Origin: Phycisphaerae bacterium | Lineage (GTDB): Bacteria; Planctomycetota; Phycisphaerae; Phycisphaerales; UBA1924 | Direction: 5' to 3' | DNA length: 64,000 nucleotides | NCBI GenBank assembly: GCA_002706885.1 | Contig: PAKY01000006.1 | Location: 1 to 64,000, forward strand | The notes under the pieces: generated by a model | The model's database searches: none | The model's input: the letters and a program-made list of their open reading frames with translations, nothing else | What the model was told of the DNA's origin: nothing | Position numbers and translations under genes: made by a program | Shown: positions 40,438 through 49,779 of the stretch, one piece after another | Layout: every line of letters starts with the position of its first letter | How positions within the stretch are numbered: the stretch's first letter is position 1

Positions 40438-41136
40438 ATGCGCCACCGCAAGGCCGGATACAAGCTCGGCAGGACCCCGTCGCACCGCAGGGCGATGCTT
40501 CGCAACATGGCCGCGAGCCTGTTCGAGCACGGCCAGATCACCACGACGATCCCCAAGGCGAAGGCTCTCCAGCCGTTCGTCGAGAAGATCGTGACCAAGG
40601 CCAAGAAGGGCGGTCTGCACAACCGCCGCGTCGTGGTCTCGATGCTCGGGGGTGACCGCAACTCGTTCGCGTGGAGTCACGTCCCCGCGGGCGCCACCGA
40701 GGACGAGCGGAGCGCCGTCGAGAACCAGCGCGAGCGGGTCGAGGCGTTCTTCGATATCCCGCCGGCGGATAGCATCGAACGCAACCGCTACGGCGAGCTC
40801 CGCAAGGCGCCGAAGCTGGTTCGCCACATCTTCGAGAACGTCGCGCCGCGCTTTGACGATCGCGAGGGTGGCTACACCCGCATCGTCAAGCTCGGCATGA
40901 ACCGCCTCGGTGACGGTGGCGAGCTCTGCGTGATCCAGTTCGTCGGAGCTGAGGAGGGCCCCGAGATCGGTGGTCGCCTCAGCACCCGTCGCCGGACCGC
41001 GGATCGTCGCACGGCCTTCGCCGCCAAGCTCCGCAAGGAGTCCGGCTCCAAGGCGCCCGCGGCAGAAGCGCCGAAGGCCGAAGAGCCCGCCGCCGAAGAG
41101 TCGGCTGGCGGCGACGAGACCACCTCCGAAAGCTGA
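40438..41136 (+). CDS. rplQ: 50S ribosomal protein L17 with insertion and acidic tail
   Basis: 232 residues against about 120. MRHRKAGYKLGRTPSHRRAMLRNMAASLFEHGQI is the usual start and GGYTRIVKLGMNRLGDGGELCVIQFVG the usual end, but an insert of about 55 residues (from ~70 to ~125, including FDIPPADSIERNRYGEL) splits them, and an Ala/Glu-rich tail (APAAEAPKAEEPAAEESA) ends it. Last gene of the supercluster, 15 bp before the convergent hisN stop. Confidence 0.95.
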   Translation: MRHRKAGYKLGRTPSHRRAMLRNMAASLFEHGQITTTIPKAKALQPFVEKIVTKAKKGGLHNRRVVVSMLGGDRNSFAWSHVPAGATEDERSAVENQRERVEAFFDIPPADSIERNRYGELRKAPKLVRHIFENVAPRFDDREGGYTRIVKLGMNRLGDGGELCVIQFVGAEEGPEIGGRLSTRRRTADRRTAFAAKLRKESGSKAPAAEAPKAEEPAAEESAGGDETTSES

Positions 41137-41151
41137 TCGGGCCCGTCGCGG

Positions 41152-41967
41152 TCAGCCGCGGAGCGTCCGGAGCAGTTCATCGTGCACGCGTCCATTGCTC
41201 GCAACGAGCGTGGGGGCGTGCACTGTTTCTTTCCCGGTCCAGTCGCTGAGTCTGCCGCCGGCCTCGGTGATGATCGGCTGCATCGGCGCGCTGTCCCAGG
41301 GGTTCATGATCGGCTCGACCAGCGCGTCGCACCGTCCCGTCGCGAGCAGCACGGCGGCGTAGGCATCCGACCAGCCCCGCGTGTGACCCGAAGCGGCGCA
41401 CATCCGGCTGAAGACGTCTGAGAGTCCCTGCTTGTCAAAGTAGTCAACAGACGTGACGCAGATCGTGGCGTCCTCCAGACGGTCGACCGAATTCACCCGG
41501 GCGGCGACGGGGTCTCCCGAGCCCTGGGTCCGCCATGCCCCGCCACCCGTCGCGCCGTAGACAACTTCATCGAGGGCCGGCATCACGATCACGCCCACCT
41601 CGACGGGGCCGGTCGGCCGTCCGTTCGCATCGACACGCTCGGCGCCAAGGAGTGTCGCGTAAAGCGGCACGCCGCGGACGAACGAGAACGTTCCGTCGAT
41701 CGGGTCGATGATCCATCGCCAACCGCTCCGCGAGGGCTTCGGCTCGAATTCTTCCCCGAGCACGCCGTCGCCGTCGAACTCCGCTGCGAGCCGCTCACGG
41801 ATGAACCGCTCCGCGGCCCGGTCGATCGCGGTGACCTCGGATCCATCGGATTTCCGCTCCACGTCGTTCCGCGATCGCCCGAACGTCTCGAGCGTCAGGG
41901 CGCCCGCGTCCCGAGCGACCTCGATGGCGACCTCGAGCCTCTGCTGAACGTCGATCGCCACGGTCAT
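41152..41967 (-). CDS. hisN: Inositol monophosphatase-fold phosphatase, HisN-like
   Basis: 271 residues. The metal motif GEEF, then WIIDPIDGTFSFVRGVPLYATLL and the C-terminal WDSAPMQPIITEAGGRLSDWTG are characteristic. DPIDGTxSFxRGxP and WDxAPxQPIxxEAGG fit histidinol-phosphatases (HisN) better than generic inositol monophosphatases, but substrate is an inference. Overlaps the BioF-like gene by 4 bp (ATGA), so they are co-translated. Confidence 0.78.
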   Translation of the reverse strand: MTVAIDVQQRLEVAIEVARDAGALTLETFGRSRNDVERKSDGSEVTAIDRAAERFIRERLAAEFDGDGVLGEEFEPKPSRSGWRWIIDPIDGTFSFVRGVPLYATLLGAERVDANGRPTGPVEVGVIVMPALDEVVYGATGGGAWRTQGSGDPVAARVNSVDRLEDATICVTSVDYFDKQGLSDVFSRMCAASGHTRGWSDAYAAVLLATGRCDALVEPIMNPWDSAPMQPIITEAGGRLSDWTGKETVHAPTLVASNGRVHDELLRTLRG

Positions 41968-43124
41968 CGGTCGTCAGCCTCCTCGGCAAAGCAGGCGATC
42001 GCCTGATCGACCTGTTCGGCCGTGTGTTCGGATGTCACCGAAAGGCGGAAATACGACGGAGCGGGGCCGCCTGGATACGACACCAGCGGGACCGACAGTC
42101 CACGTTCGGTCAGTCGCATTCGAACGCGCGTCATCGCGTCATCAGGCGCGAAGGCGACCGCGGCGATGGGCGTGTGCCAGGCGAAGCCCGCCGGCACGCG
42201 GGCGTCGGCGTACAACGCCACACCCGCGGTCAGCCTCGATGCCCGGTCCTGAAGCCGCCGGACGCGATCCGGCTCCTGGTCGATGATGTCGATGGCTTCC
42301 GTTGCCGCCGCGGCGAGCGCAGGCGAAACGGGCGTCGTGCCGACGAACGCGGTGGCGGTCGAACGGATGCGCCTGATGCAGTCGCTGGTCGCGAGGACGA
42401 ACCCGCCGTGCGCTCCGATCGCCTTCGCGAGCGTGCTGGTGATCACCACGCGATCGTCGGTCACGCCCAACGCGATCGCGACGCCCCGTCCGCCGTCGCC
42501 GATGACGCCGACGCCGTGGCATTCGTCAAATAGGAAGCCAACGTCATTCGGCGCCGAGCGGACAAGCGAGGCGAGGTCGGCAATATGCCCGGTGCTGGCG
42601 AACACCGTGTCGGTCGCGATGACGGTCCCGGCAGGGTCGCGCTCAGCGAGCTCCACGGCGTGTCCGACATCGAGGTGGCGATAGAGGTTCACCTGAAGCC
42701 CTGCGGCGCGAGCAGCGACCACGAGGCTGCGGTGGGCCCGTTCGTCGATGACAGCCTCGGTTCGCCGCTCTGCGAGGGCCTCGAACGCCGCCATGTTCGC
42801 CGTGAGGCCGTCGATGGTGCACGCGACCGTGTGGCCCGGTCGGGCGGCGGAGAAGAACCGGGCGAGCCGTTCCTCGAGTTGTTCGTGGGCGAGCGTGTTG
42901 CCGGTGGTCGTCCGAGAGGCGCCGGTCGAGATCCCGTAGATGCCCGCGGCCTCGCGCAGCGCCTCGATCACCCGCGGGTGGTGGGCGAGCCCGAGGTAGT
43001 TGCACCCTCCGAAGATCACCCGAGTCTCACCCGCGACGGTGGCTTCAACGCCGGTCGACGCGGATAGCGCGGGGGCGAGCGGCTTCTGAGTGGCGTTGGG
43101 AGGGGCTGGCGCGTCGATGGCCAT
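41964..43124 (-). CDS. PLP enzyme of the BioF / KBL (alpha-oxoamine synthase) family
   Basis: 386 residues from ATG 43124. The fold is alpha-oxoamine synthase: YLGLAHHPRVIEAL start, DECHGVGVIGDGG (PLP Asp and substrate His) and TSTLAKAIGAHGG with the PLP lysine. These enzymes join an amino acid with an acyl-CoA (8-amino-7-oxononanoate, 2-amino-3-ketobutyrate or sphingoid synthases). No biotin genes are adjacent, so the substrate is open. The long upstream in-frame extension to 43943 is not supported and contains no domain. It overlaps the hisN-like gene. Confidence 0.8.
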   Translation of the reverse strand: MAIDAPAPPNATQKPLAPALSASTGVEATVAGETRVIFGGCNYLGLAHHPRVIEALREAAGIYGISTGASRTTTGNTLAHEQLEERLARFFSAARPGHTVACTIDGLTANMAAFEALAERRTEAVIDERAHRSLVVAARAAGLQVNLYRHLDVGHAVELAERDPAGTVIATDTVFASTGHIADLASLVRSAPNDVGFLFDECHGVGVIGDGGRGVAIALGVTDDRVVITSTLAKAIGAHGGFVLATSDCIRRIRSTATAFVGTTPVSPALAAAATEAIDIIDQEPDRVRRLQDRASRLTAGVALYADARVPAGFAWHTPIAAVAFAPDDAMTRVRMRLTERGLSVPLVSYPGGPAPSYFRLSVTSEHTAEQVDQAIACFAEEADDR

Positions 43125-43304
43125 GTTCCAATCATCGGACACCAACGCCGCCCGGGTCGAGTCACGAGGGCCGATGAACCGCGCCGGCGTCTCGGATGTA
43201 TATCCCGTTGTACCCGCCGCCGCGAATCCGCTACGCTGCGTTGGATTCGCCCGGGTGGATCCTCGGAAGCCGTGGTCCGATCCGCGGCCGAGTTCGGAGC
43301 ATGT

Positions 43305-45122
43305 ATGCGAGCAGTTTTTGATCAGACGCTGAAGGCGCCGCTGGCCATCCTCGCGGTCGTCGCCTCGATCCTGACGGCAGCCCCCGCGTCGGCGCAGGAG
43401 AAGGTCTTCCACCACCCGATCCGCACCGCCGGGCCTCGGACGATGGACCCCGCGTACGGCACCAGCGTGTACGACAACATGGCGGCGAGCCAGGTCTACG
43501 AGACATTGCTTCAGTACAAGTATTTCGTCCGTCCGCTCGAGCTTGAGCCGCTTCTGCTCGCCGAGATGCCGACGACTTCTGAGGACGGGCGGACGTACAG
43601 CTTCAAGCTCCGCGACGACGTGTACTTCACCGACGACCCGTGTTTCCCGGGCGGTAAGGGCCGCAAGCTCGTCACCGACGACGTGTTCTACTCGTGGAAG
43701 CGTCTCGCCGACCCCAAGTACCAGCTCCAGGCGTGGCCCAAGCTCGCAGGGCTGATCGTCGGACTCGACGACTTCAAGGAGGAGCAGGGCGCACGCGTCG
43801 ATGACGGCAAGGCGTTCGACTACGCGGCGCCGGTCAAGGGGTTTCGGAAGATCTCGGACCGCGAGTTCGAGGTCGAGCTCACCGAGCCAAACCGTCAGTT
43901 CCTCTGGAAGATCGCGACGTTTCAGCTTTCGGTGCTCCCCCACGAGGCCGTCGAGCGCTACGGCGACGAGATCAATCGCCGCATGGTCGGCTCAGGGCCG
44001 TTCAAGCTCAAGGAGTGGAAGCCCAACGTCGGCATGACGTTCGTGAAGAACCCGCAGTACCGCGAGATGTACTACCCGACCGAGTTCAGCGACGAGGCGA
44101 TCGAACGCGGCTGGGACCTCGAGGAGGGCAGCCGCCTGCCGCTCGTGGACCGGGTCGAGTACACGTTCTTCGTCGAAGATCAGCCGATGTGGCTGGAGTT
44201 CAAGTCGGGCAATATCGACGCTGTACAGACGCCCAACTCGGCCTTCGAGGAGGCGTTCAACCCGCGGAACAAGCGCCTCCGCCCGGAGTGGCGCCGCAAG
44301 GGCATCGACTACCAGCCCGTGGCCCTCTTCGACTTCATCTACCGCGGCTTCAACATGGACGACGAACTGGTCGGTGGATACACCGACGAGAAGAAAGCCC
44401 TCCGCCGAGCCATCGCGCTTTGCATGGACTGGGAGGAACTCAACAACTCGCTCTACGACGGGATCCCGATCATCTACGACGGCGCCATCCCACCCGGCAT
44501 CCCGGGCCACCCCGACAACCACACCATGAGCCCGAACAACCGCGGGCCGGACCTCGGTCGAGCTCGGGAAGAGCTGAAGAAGGCCGGCTACAACGTTGTC
44601 AACGGCAAGGTCACCGACCTCCCGCCGATCGAGCTCTGGACGAGCCGCGGCACGCAGCAGGAGAAGATCACCGAGCTGTTCCAGCGGAACCTCGCCAAGG
44701 TCGGCATCAGCCTGAACCCGCGATTCGTCGACTTTGCCGAGCTGACCAAGGCGCTCGACCGTTCGCAGGCGTCGATGTTCGGACTCGCGTGGTCGTCCGC
44801 GTACCCGGACGCGGAGTACAACCTCCAGCTCTTCTACGGACCCAACGAGACCCCCGGACCCAACCAGTTCAACTTCAAGAACGACGAGTACGACGCGCTG
44901 TACGAGAAGATCAAGTACCTCGAGCCCGGTCCGGAGCGGGACGCGGCGTACGCCCGCATGCAGGAGATCCTCGTCGAGTACGTCCCGTTCTTCGGTTCGC
45001 AGGCACGTGTCCGACAGTGGCTCGTCCAGCCGTGGGTCCGGAACTTCAAGGTCACCGAGACGTTCTACAACTACAACAAGTACATCGATATCGACACCGA
45101 TCACCCGGACTACCCGGGCTGA
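43305..45122 (+). CDS. oppA: Peptide ABC importer, substrate-binding protein
   Basis: 605 residues with a Sec signal (LAILAVVASILTAAPASAQ cut near 31; no lipobox Cys visible). The solute-binding family 5 motif lies near the start: GPRTMDPAYGTSVYDNMAASQVYETL, then MVGSGPFKLKEWKPN and DFIYRGFNMDD. It is the periplasmic receptor for oligo- or dipeptides, or related solutes. It is first of five Opp/Dpp-type genes. ATG 43305 is in the frame of the signal; an out-of-frame ATG lies 4 nt before. Confidence 0.9.
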   Translation: MRAVFDQTLKAPLAILAVVASILTAAPASAQEKVFHHPIRTAGPRTMDPAYGTSVYDNMAASQVYETLLQYKYFVRPLELEPLLLAEMPTTSEDGRTYSFKLRDDVYFTDDPCFPGGKGRKLVTDDVFYSWKRLADPKYQLQAWPKLAGLIVGLDDFKEEQGARVDDGKAFDYAAPVKGFRKISDREFEVELTEPNRQFLWKIATFQLSVLPHEAVERYGDEINRRMVGSGPFKLKEWKPNVGMTFVKNPQYREMYYPTEFSDEAIERGWDLEEGSRLPLVDRVEYTFFVEDQPMWLEFKSGNIDAVQTPNSAFEEAFNPRNKRLRPEWRRKGIDYQPVALFDFIYRGFNMDDELVGGYTDEKKALRRAIALCMDWEELNNSLYDGIPIIYDGAIPPGIPGHPDNHTMSPNNRGPDLGRAREELKKAGYNVVNGKVTDLPPIELWTSRGTQQEKITELFQRNLAKVGISLNPRFVDFAELTKALDRSQASMFGLAWSSAYPDAEYNLQLFYGPNETPGPNQFNFKNDEYDALYEKIKYLEPGPERDAAYARMQEILVEYVPFFGSQARVRQWLVQPWVRNFKVTETFYNYNKYIDIDTDHPDYPG

Positions 45123-45149
45123 CGCGTCTCCAGGGACCGCGACCGACGC

Positions 45150-46142
45150 ATGTGGGCGTACATCTTCAGAAAGCTGCTCTACAACGTCCCCGTCTATTTC
45201 GGGGCGTTGCTCCTTGTGTTCCTCGCGCTTCGCGTGCAGGACCCCGTCTACGCGTACCTCGGCCCCGAGGCCACGGGTGAAGAGGTCGAGCGCCTGCGGC
45301 AGGACATGGGGCTCGACAAACCCGTCGTGGTTCAGTTCGGCGTCTATCTCAGCAACGTCCTGACGTTCGACTTCGACATTCCGAGCTGGAACCAGAAGGG
45401 CTACACGGTCGGGGAGATTCTCTCCCGCTCATGGATTCCCTCGCTCTCGATCACCGTTCCGCAGATCGCTCTGTCAACAGTCATCGGTGTGCTCATCGCC
45501 CTTCTCTCTGCGTACTTCCGGGGGCGGTTCATCGACCGGTTCCTCGTCATCGCCGCCGTAATCGGCATGAGCATCAGCTTCCTGGTCTTCATCGTCTTCG
45601 GTCAGTTCTTCCTCGCGGCGCTCCCTCAGGAAGAGGGCTGGGAGTTCGCGCCGTTCGCGGTGCAGGGCTATGAGCATTGGATCGGCGTCGGGGGCGAGGA
45701 GGGATGGTTCCTCCGCCCGAGCGTCTGGGCGCATTACTGCCTCCTGCCCGTCCTCATCGGCGTGGTCGTGTCGATGGGCTACGACACCCGTTTCTACCGC
45801 GCCGTCATGGTTGAGGAGACCGGACGCGACTACATCACAACGGCGACCGCGAAGGGCGCGACCAAGCCCAAGATCATGTTCGTGCACATGCTCAAGAACG
45901 CCATGATCCCCGTGGTCACCCGCGTGATGAGCACGCTCCCGTTCGTGGTGGTGGGGTCGATCCTGCTCGAGATGTACTTCAGCATCCCGGGCATGGGCCG
46001 CGAGATCATCACCGCGATCAATGCCCGTGACTTCCCGGTCATCCAGTACTTCGTCGCGGTCTTTGCTCTGATCTTCATCATCAGCGTCATCCTGACCGAC
46101 GTCCTCTACGCGGTCTTCGATCCGAGAGTGAGGCTGTCATGA
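45150..46142 (+). CDS. oppB: Peptide ABC importer, OppB/DppB-type permease
   Basis: 330 residues. The N-terminal helix and DPVYAYLGPEATGEEVERLRQDMGLDKPVVVQFGVYL are OppB-like; DYITTATAKGATKPKIMFVHMLKNAMIPVV contains the coupling-helix EAA-type loop, and SILLEMYFSIPGMGREIITAINARDFPVIQ the typical late loop. Six membrane segments. It is the partner of the next gene, with a 4-bp overlap (ATGA). Confidence 0.93.
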   Translation: MWAYIFRKLLYNVPVYFGALLLVFLALRVQDPVYAYLGPEATGEEVERLRQDMGLDKPVVVQFGVYLSNVLTFDFDIPSWNQKGYTVGEILSRSWIPSLSITVPQIALSTVIGVLIALLSAYFRGRFIDRFLVIAAVIGMSISFLVFIVFGQFFLAALPQEEGWEFAPFAVQGYEHWIGVGGEEGWFLRPSVWAHYCLLPVLIGVVVSMGYDTRFYRAVMVEETGRDYITTATAKGATKPKIMFVHMLKNAMIPVVTRVMSTLPFVVVGSILLEMYFSIPGMGREIITAINARDFPVIQYFVAVFALIFIISVILTDVLYAVFDPRVRLS

Positions 46143-47497
46143 TCCGACGCTTCCTCAAGGGACGCGCGGCGCGAAAGCTGCGTCGCAACAAGCTCGCCAT
46201 CGCCTCGATGGCCGTGATCAGTGTGTACGTCTTTGTCGCTCTTCTCGGGTTCGTGGGAGTGATCTCGCAGGCATCGACGCAGGAGCGGGTCCTCCCCGAC
46301 AAGACGCCGGGGTGGCTCGAATCGAAACCGGTCGATGACCGCGCGGCCGACGCGATCTGGCTCGCGGACCGCATCGGCGCCCGCGTCGAGCGAGCCCGAG
46401 AGGAGACCGATCCCGAGGCGGTGCGGCGGCTTCTCGACGAGGTTTCCATGGCGGAGCGTTCGATCATCGACGCTCCTTTCGAAGAGATCGAGGCTCTCTA
46501 CGCGACGGTTCAAGCCGAACTCGACGAGATGTACGAGGTCTTCGACGAGAAGGACCTCGCGGTCGACGACATCATCTCGTCCCAACTCCGCATCCAGCGA
46601 TACCGAGAGCGTGACGCCGAGCGATTCGCCGACCGCATCGCCGAGGCTGAGCAGACGATCGCGGAGGCTCAGGCCCGCGTCCCGGATCTCTCCGTGGCCG
46701 CCGAGTCGGAGCTCGACGATGTTGAAGCCGCTCTCGAGAGCCTGATGCCGACCCCCGACGGTCTCCGCGGCGCCGTCTACACGCTCAGGACCTGCCTCGG
46801 CAGCGACAACCAGGGACGTTCCATCATGATGAAGGCGCTGTTCAGCGTCCGCATCGCGTTCCAGATCGGCTTTGTGGTCGCCATCGCCTGCGTGATCCTC
46901 GGCACCGCTCTCGGAGCCGCGGGCGCCTTTTTCGCGGGCTGGGTCGACTACGGCGTGATGTACCTCGTCAGCGTTCTCAGCAGCGTGCCCTCGCTCGTGC
47001 TGCTCGCCGTCATCGTCTACATCTTCTTCGGAAGCCCGATCTTCGATAACCCCGCGGAACGCCCTGGCCTCGCGCTCGTGCCCGTCTATGCCGCGATGGG
47101 TCTTACGTTCTGGGTCGGCACCTGCCGCGTCATCCGTGGCGAGGTCATGAAGATCAAGGGCCTCGAGTACGTGCAGGCCGCGACCTCGATCGGATTCGGC
47201 CGTGTCTACACCCTCGTCAAGCACGTGGTGCCTAATACCGCCCACTTGATGTTCATCAACTTCGCGCTCCTGTTCATCGGTGCGATCAAGAGCGAGGTCA
47301 TCCTGAGCTTCCTCGGCCTCGGCGTGAAGGGACAGCCGAGCTGGGGGCGGATGATCAGCCAGGGCAAGGACGATGTCATCATCGGCTTCTTCTGGGAGGT
47401 CGGCGCCGCGAGCGTGTTCATGTTCGGGCTCGTCCTCGCGTTCAACATCCTGACCGACGCGCTCCAGGACGCGTTCGACCCCCGTCACGTCGATTGA
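46139..47497 (+). CDS. oppC: Peptide ABC importer, OppC/DppC-type permease with large insertion
   Basis: 452 residues against about 290-310. The first membrane segment is at ~20-43; the family's usual GTDxxGRD motif appears as CLGSDNQGRS at 219-228, followed by the five-helix transport domain with GFGRVYTLVKHVVPNTAHLMF as coupling loop. Between ~45 and ~215 lies an extra region of Glu/Arg/Ala-rich helices (YATVQAELDEMYEVF, AEQTIAEAQARV and others), predicted here as coiled coil, in the periplasm between helix 1 and helix 2. It is not in common OppC proteins. Confidence 0.9.
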   Translation: MIRRFLKGRAARKLRRNKLAIASMAVISVYVFVALLGFVGVISQASTQERVLPDKTPGWLESKPVDDRAADAIWLADRIGARVERAREETDPEAVRRLLDEVSMAERSIIDAPFEEIEALYATVQAELDEMYEVFDEKDLAVDDIISSQLRIQRYRERDAERFADRIAEAEQTIAEAQARVPDLSVAAESELDDVEAALESLMPTPDGLRGAVYTLRTCLGSDNQGRSIMMKALFSVRIAFQIGFVVAIACVILGTALGAAGAFFAGWVDYGVMYLVSVLSSVPSLVLLAVIVYIFFGSPIFDNPAERPGLALVPVYAAMGLTFWVGTCRVIRGEVMKIKGLEYVQAATSIGFGRVYTLVKHVVPNTAHLMFINFALLFIGAIKSEVILSFLGLGVKGQPSWGRMISQGKDDVIIGFFWEVGAASVFMFGLVLAFNILTDALQDAFDPRHVD

Positions 47498-47532
47498 CCT
47501 CAGAGAGACCCACGACCGAGACCGATGCTCAC

Positions 47533-48576
47533 ATGACCGACGCGCCGCTCCTCTCAGTCCGATCGCTCACCACGAGCTTCCGAACCGACAACGGGATGGT
47601 GACCGCCGTTGACGACGTGAGCTTCGACATCCGCGCCGGCGAGACCGTGGGCATCGTCGGCGAATCCGGCTGCGGCAAGACCGTGACGAGCAAGTCGATC
47701 ATGCGCCTGCTCCCCGAGCACGTCACGCGCTACGGCGAGAAGAGCGAGGTGCTCTTCGGGGGGCGAAACCTGCTCCGCGCTTCGGCCTCGGAGATGCGGA
47801 AGGTCCGTGGTGACCAGATCGCGATGATCTTCCAGGAGCCGATGACGAGCCTCAACCCCGTCTTCCGCATCGGGTGGCAGCTCGACGAGGCCCTGAAGTA
47901 TCACACCAAGCTCGGCAAGTCCGAGCGCCGCGACCGTGCGATCGAGATGCTCCGCCTGGTCGAGATCCCGGAGCCCGAGCGTCGTTACCGCGAGTATCCC
48001 CACCAGCTCTCCGGCGGCATGCGCCAACGGGTCATGATCGCGATCGCCCTCGCCTGCAGCCCGGATCTGCTCATCGCCGACGAGCCGACAACCGCTCTCG
48101 ACGTAACGATCCAGGCGCAGATCCTCGCCCTGATGAACGACATCAAGACGAAGATGAACTCCGCGATCATGCTCATCACCCATGATCTCGGCGTTGTCGC
48201 CCAGGTCTGTGACCGCGTGATCGTCATGTACGCCGGGCGCGTGATCGAGCAGGCGACCGTCGGCGACATCTTCAAACGCCCGCGCCACCCGTACACGAAG
48301 GCTCTGCTGGAGTCGATCCCGAAGCGCGGCGATCGGAAGACGCGCGGTCGCAAGCTCGCGACCATCCCGGGTATCGTCCCGAGCCTCACGCAGCTCCCGC
48401 CCGGCTGTCGTTTCGAGACGCGGTGCAAGCGATCCGACAAGGACCGTTGCATCAACGAGGAGCCGGCGCTCGTTGAGAACGCCGAAGGCCGTCGGTGCCG
48501 CTGCCACTATCCGCTCGACGGGGCGCCCCCGCCGAACGCGGCGCCCGTCGTATCGACCAGCGGTGGGGAGGCCTGA
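47533..48576 (+). CDS. oppD: Peptide ABC importer, OppD-type ATPase
   Basis: 347 residues from ATG 47533; a TTG at 47494 overlapping oppC is an alternative. Walker [13 protein letters not shown] signature LSGGMRQRV, Walker [13 protein letters not shown] and switch His in LITHDLG are all present, followed by the C-terminal oligopeptide-transporter domain with cysteines ([22 protein letters not shown]) that bind an iron-sulfur cluster in relatives. With oppF it drives import. Confidence 0.95.
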   Translation: MTDAPLLSVRSLTTSFRTDNGMVTAVDDVSFDIRAGETVGIVGESGCGKTVTSKSIMRLLPEHVTRYGEKSEVLFGGRNLLRASASEMRKVRGDQIAMIFQEPMTSLNPVFRIGWQLDEALKYHTKLGKSERRDRAIEMLRLVEIPEPERRYREYPHQLSGGMRQRVMIAIALACSPDLLIADEPTTALDVTIQAQILALMNDIKTKMNSAIMLITHDLGVVAQVCDRVIVMYAGRVIEQATVGDIFKRPRHPYTKALLESIPKRGDRKTRGRKLATIPGIVPSLTQLPPGCRFETRCKRSDKDRCINEEPALVENAEGRRCRCHYPLDGAPPPNAAPVVSTSGGEA

Positions 48577-48578
48577 CC

Positions 48579-49541
48579 ATGCCGCTCGTCGAGACCCAGA
48601 ACCTCTGCACACACTTCCCTGTCCGAGGGGGTGTGCTGAACCGCGTCGTCGGCCATGTGCACGCGGTCAACGGCGTCAACCTCTCCATCCGCGAGGGCGA
48701 AACGGTCGGCGTCGTTGGCGAGTCGGGCTGCGGCAAGAGCACACTCGGCAAGACCCTCACCCGACTCATTGACCCCACCTCGGGCGTCATTGCCTTCGAC
48801 GGCGATGACATCACCGGCTTCAGCCATGAGGAACTGCTTCCGTACCGCCGCCGGATGCAGATCATCTTCCAGGATCCTTATTCGTCGCTGAACCCCCGGA
48901 TGACGGTAGGGGCCCACATCAAGGAAGCGGTCAGGAAGCACAACGTGGTGCCGGCCGCCGAGATCGACGGCTACGTCGATGAGATGATCAAGACCGTCGG
49001 CCTTCGCCCGGAGGTCCGCGAGCGGTTCCCGCACGAGTTCTCAGGCGGCCAGCGCCAGCGTGTCGGCATCGCCCGTGCGTTGTGCGTCAAGCCCGACTTC
49101 GTCGTCGCGGACGAGCCCGTCAGCGCTCTCGACGTCTCCGTGCAGGCCCAGGTACTCAACCTGATGACCGACCTCAAGGACGAATTCGGCCTGACGATGA
49201 TGTTCATCAGCCACGATCTGAAGGTCGTGGAGCACTTCTGCGATCGAATCCTCGTCATGTACCTCGGCTTCGTCGTTGAGGAGATTCCCTCCGACGAGAT
49301 CGAGACGAACGCTCTCCATCCCTATACGCAGGCTCTGCTCGGGGCCAACCCGATCGACGATCCCGACGATCGCCGCCCGCTCACCGTGCTCGAGGGCGAT
49401 GTCCCGAGCCCATTCAAGCTCCCGAAGGGCTGCCCGTTCGCCGGGCGATGCCCCAAGGTCATGGACAGGTGCCGCGTGGACCGCCCGGTGCTCGAGGAGA
49501 AGTCCCCCGCGCATCGCGTCGCCTGCTGGGCCGTCGAATAG
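48579..49541 (+). CDS. oppF: Peptide ABC importer, OppF-type ATPase
   Basis: 320 residues. Walker A GESGCGKST, ABC signature FSGGQRQRVGIARAL, Walker B FVVADEPVSALD, switch FISHDLKVV, and a C-terminal domain with LPKGCPFAGRCPKVMDRC. Second ATPase of the importer, starting 2 nt after oppD. Confidence 0.95.
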   Translation: MPLVETQNLCTHFPVRGGVLNRVVGHVHAVNGVNLSIREGETVGVVGESGCGKSTLGKTLTRLIDPTSGVIAFDGDDITGFSHEELLPYRRRMQIIFQDPYSSLNPRMTVGAHIKEAVRKHNVVPAAEIDGYVDEMIKTVGLRPEVRERFPHEFSGGQRQRVGIARALCVKPDFVVADEPVSALDVSVQAQVLNLMTDLKDEFGLTMMFISHDLKVVEHFCDRILVMYLGFVVEEIPSDEIETNALHPYTQALLGANPIDDPDDRRPLTVLEGDVPSPFKLPKGCPFAGRCPKVMDRCRVDRPVLEEKSPAHRVACWAVE

Positions 49542-49779
49542 ACGTCCAATTCGGGACAGTCTCAAGTTGTGATCAGGGGTCGAATCGCGTTTGCCACGCG
49601 GTCCAAAAAGAAAAAACTCGGATGCCCGTTTTACCCGGCAGCCGAGTCATAGGAGGAGAGAGAGACAAGACACCAATAAGGTGCCACGAGCTTTCAGCCG
49701 TGCCACCCATGCGGGAAGAAAATGTGGCAGATCTTCCCAATCTTGACTCTCAGTCCCCACTTTTCAGGGCCTGCGAGGC
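49542..49779 (-). other. 238-bp non-coding region between oppF and sodA
   Basis: A convergent gap of lower GC than the neighbours. It holds the minus-strand terminator described next and a second hairpin, GGGAAGA (49713-49719) with TCTTCCC (49732-49738). An AGGAGGAGAG stretch occurs at 49651-49660 without a following gene. No ORF with coding character. Confidence 0.5.
49605..49647 (-). terminator. Intrinsic terminator for sodA (minus strand)
   Basis: On the minus strand ACTCGG-c-TGCC ... GGCA-t-CCGAGT (49616-49647, 6 plus 4 pairs around a mismatch) is followed by TTTTTTCTTTTT. It lies about 130 nt after the sodA stop. The plus-strand side lacks the T tract, so it acts on sodA. Confidence 0.85.

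Noticed and set aside
43125-43943. N-terminal extension of the BioF-like frame
   Set aside because: Runs antisense into the signal peptide and start of oppA; no conserved fold before the ATG at 43124.
49560-49600. tRNA-like T-loop motif GGGTCGAATCGC
   Set aside because: No matching acceptor, D or anticodon stems around it.
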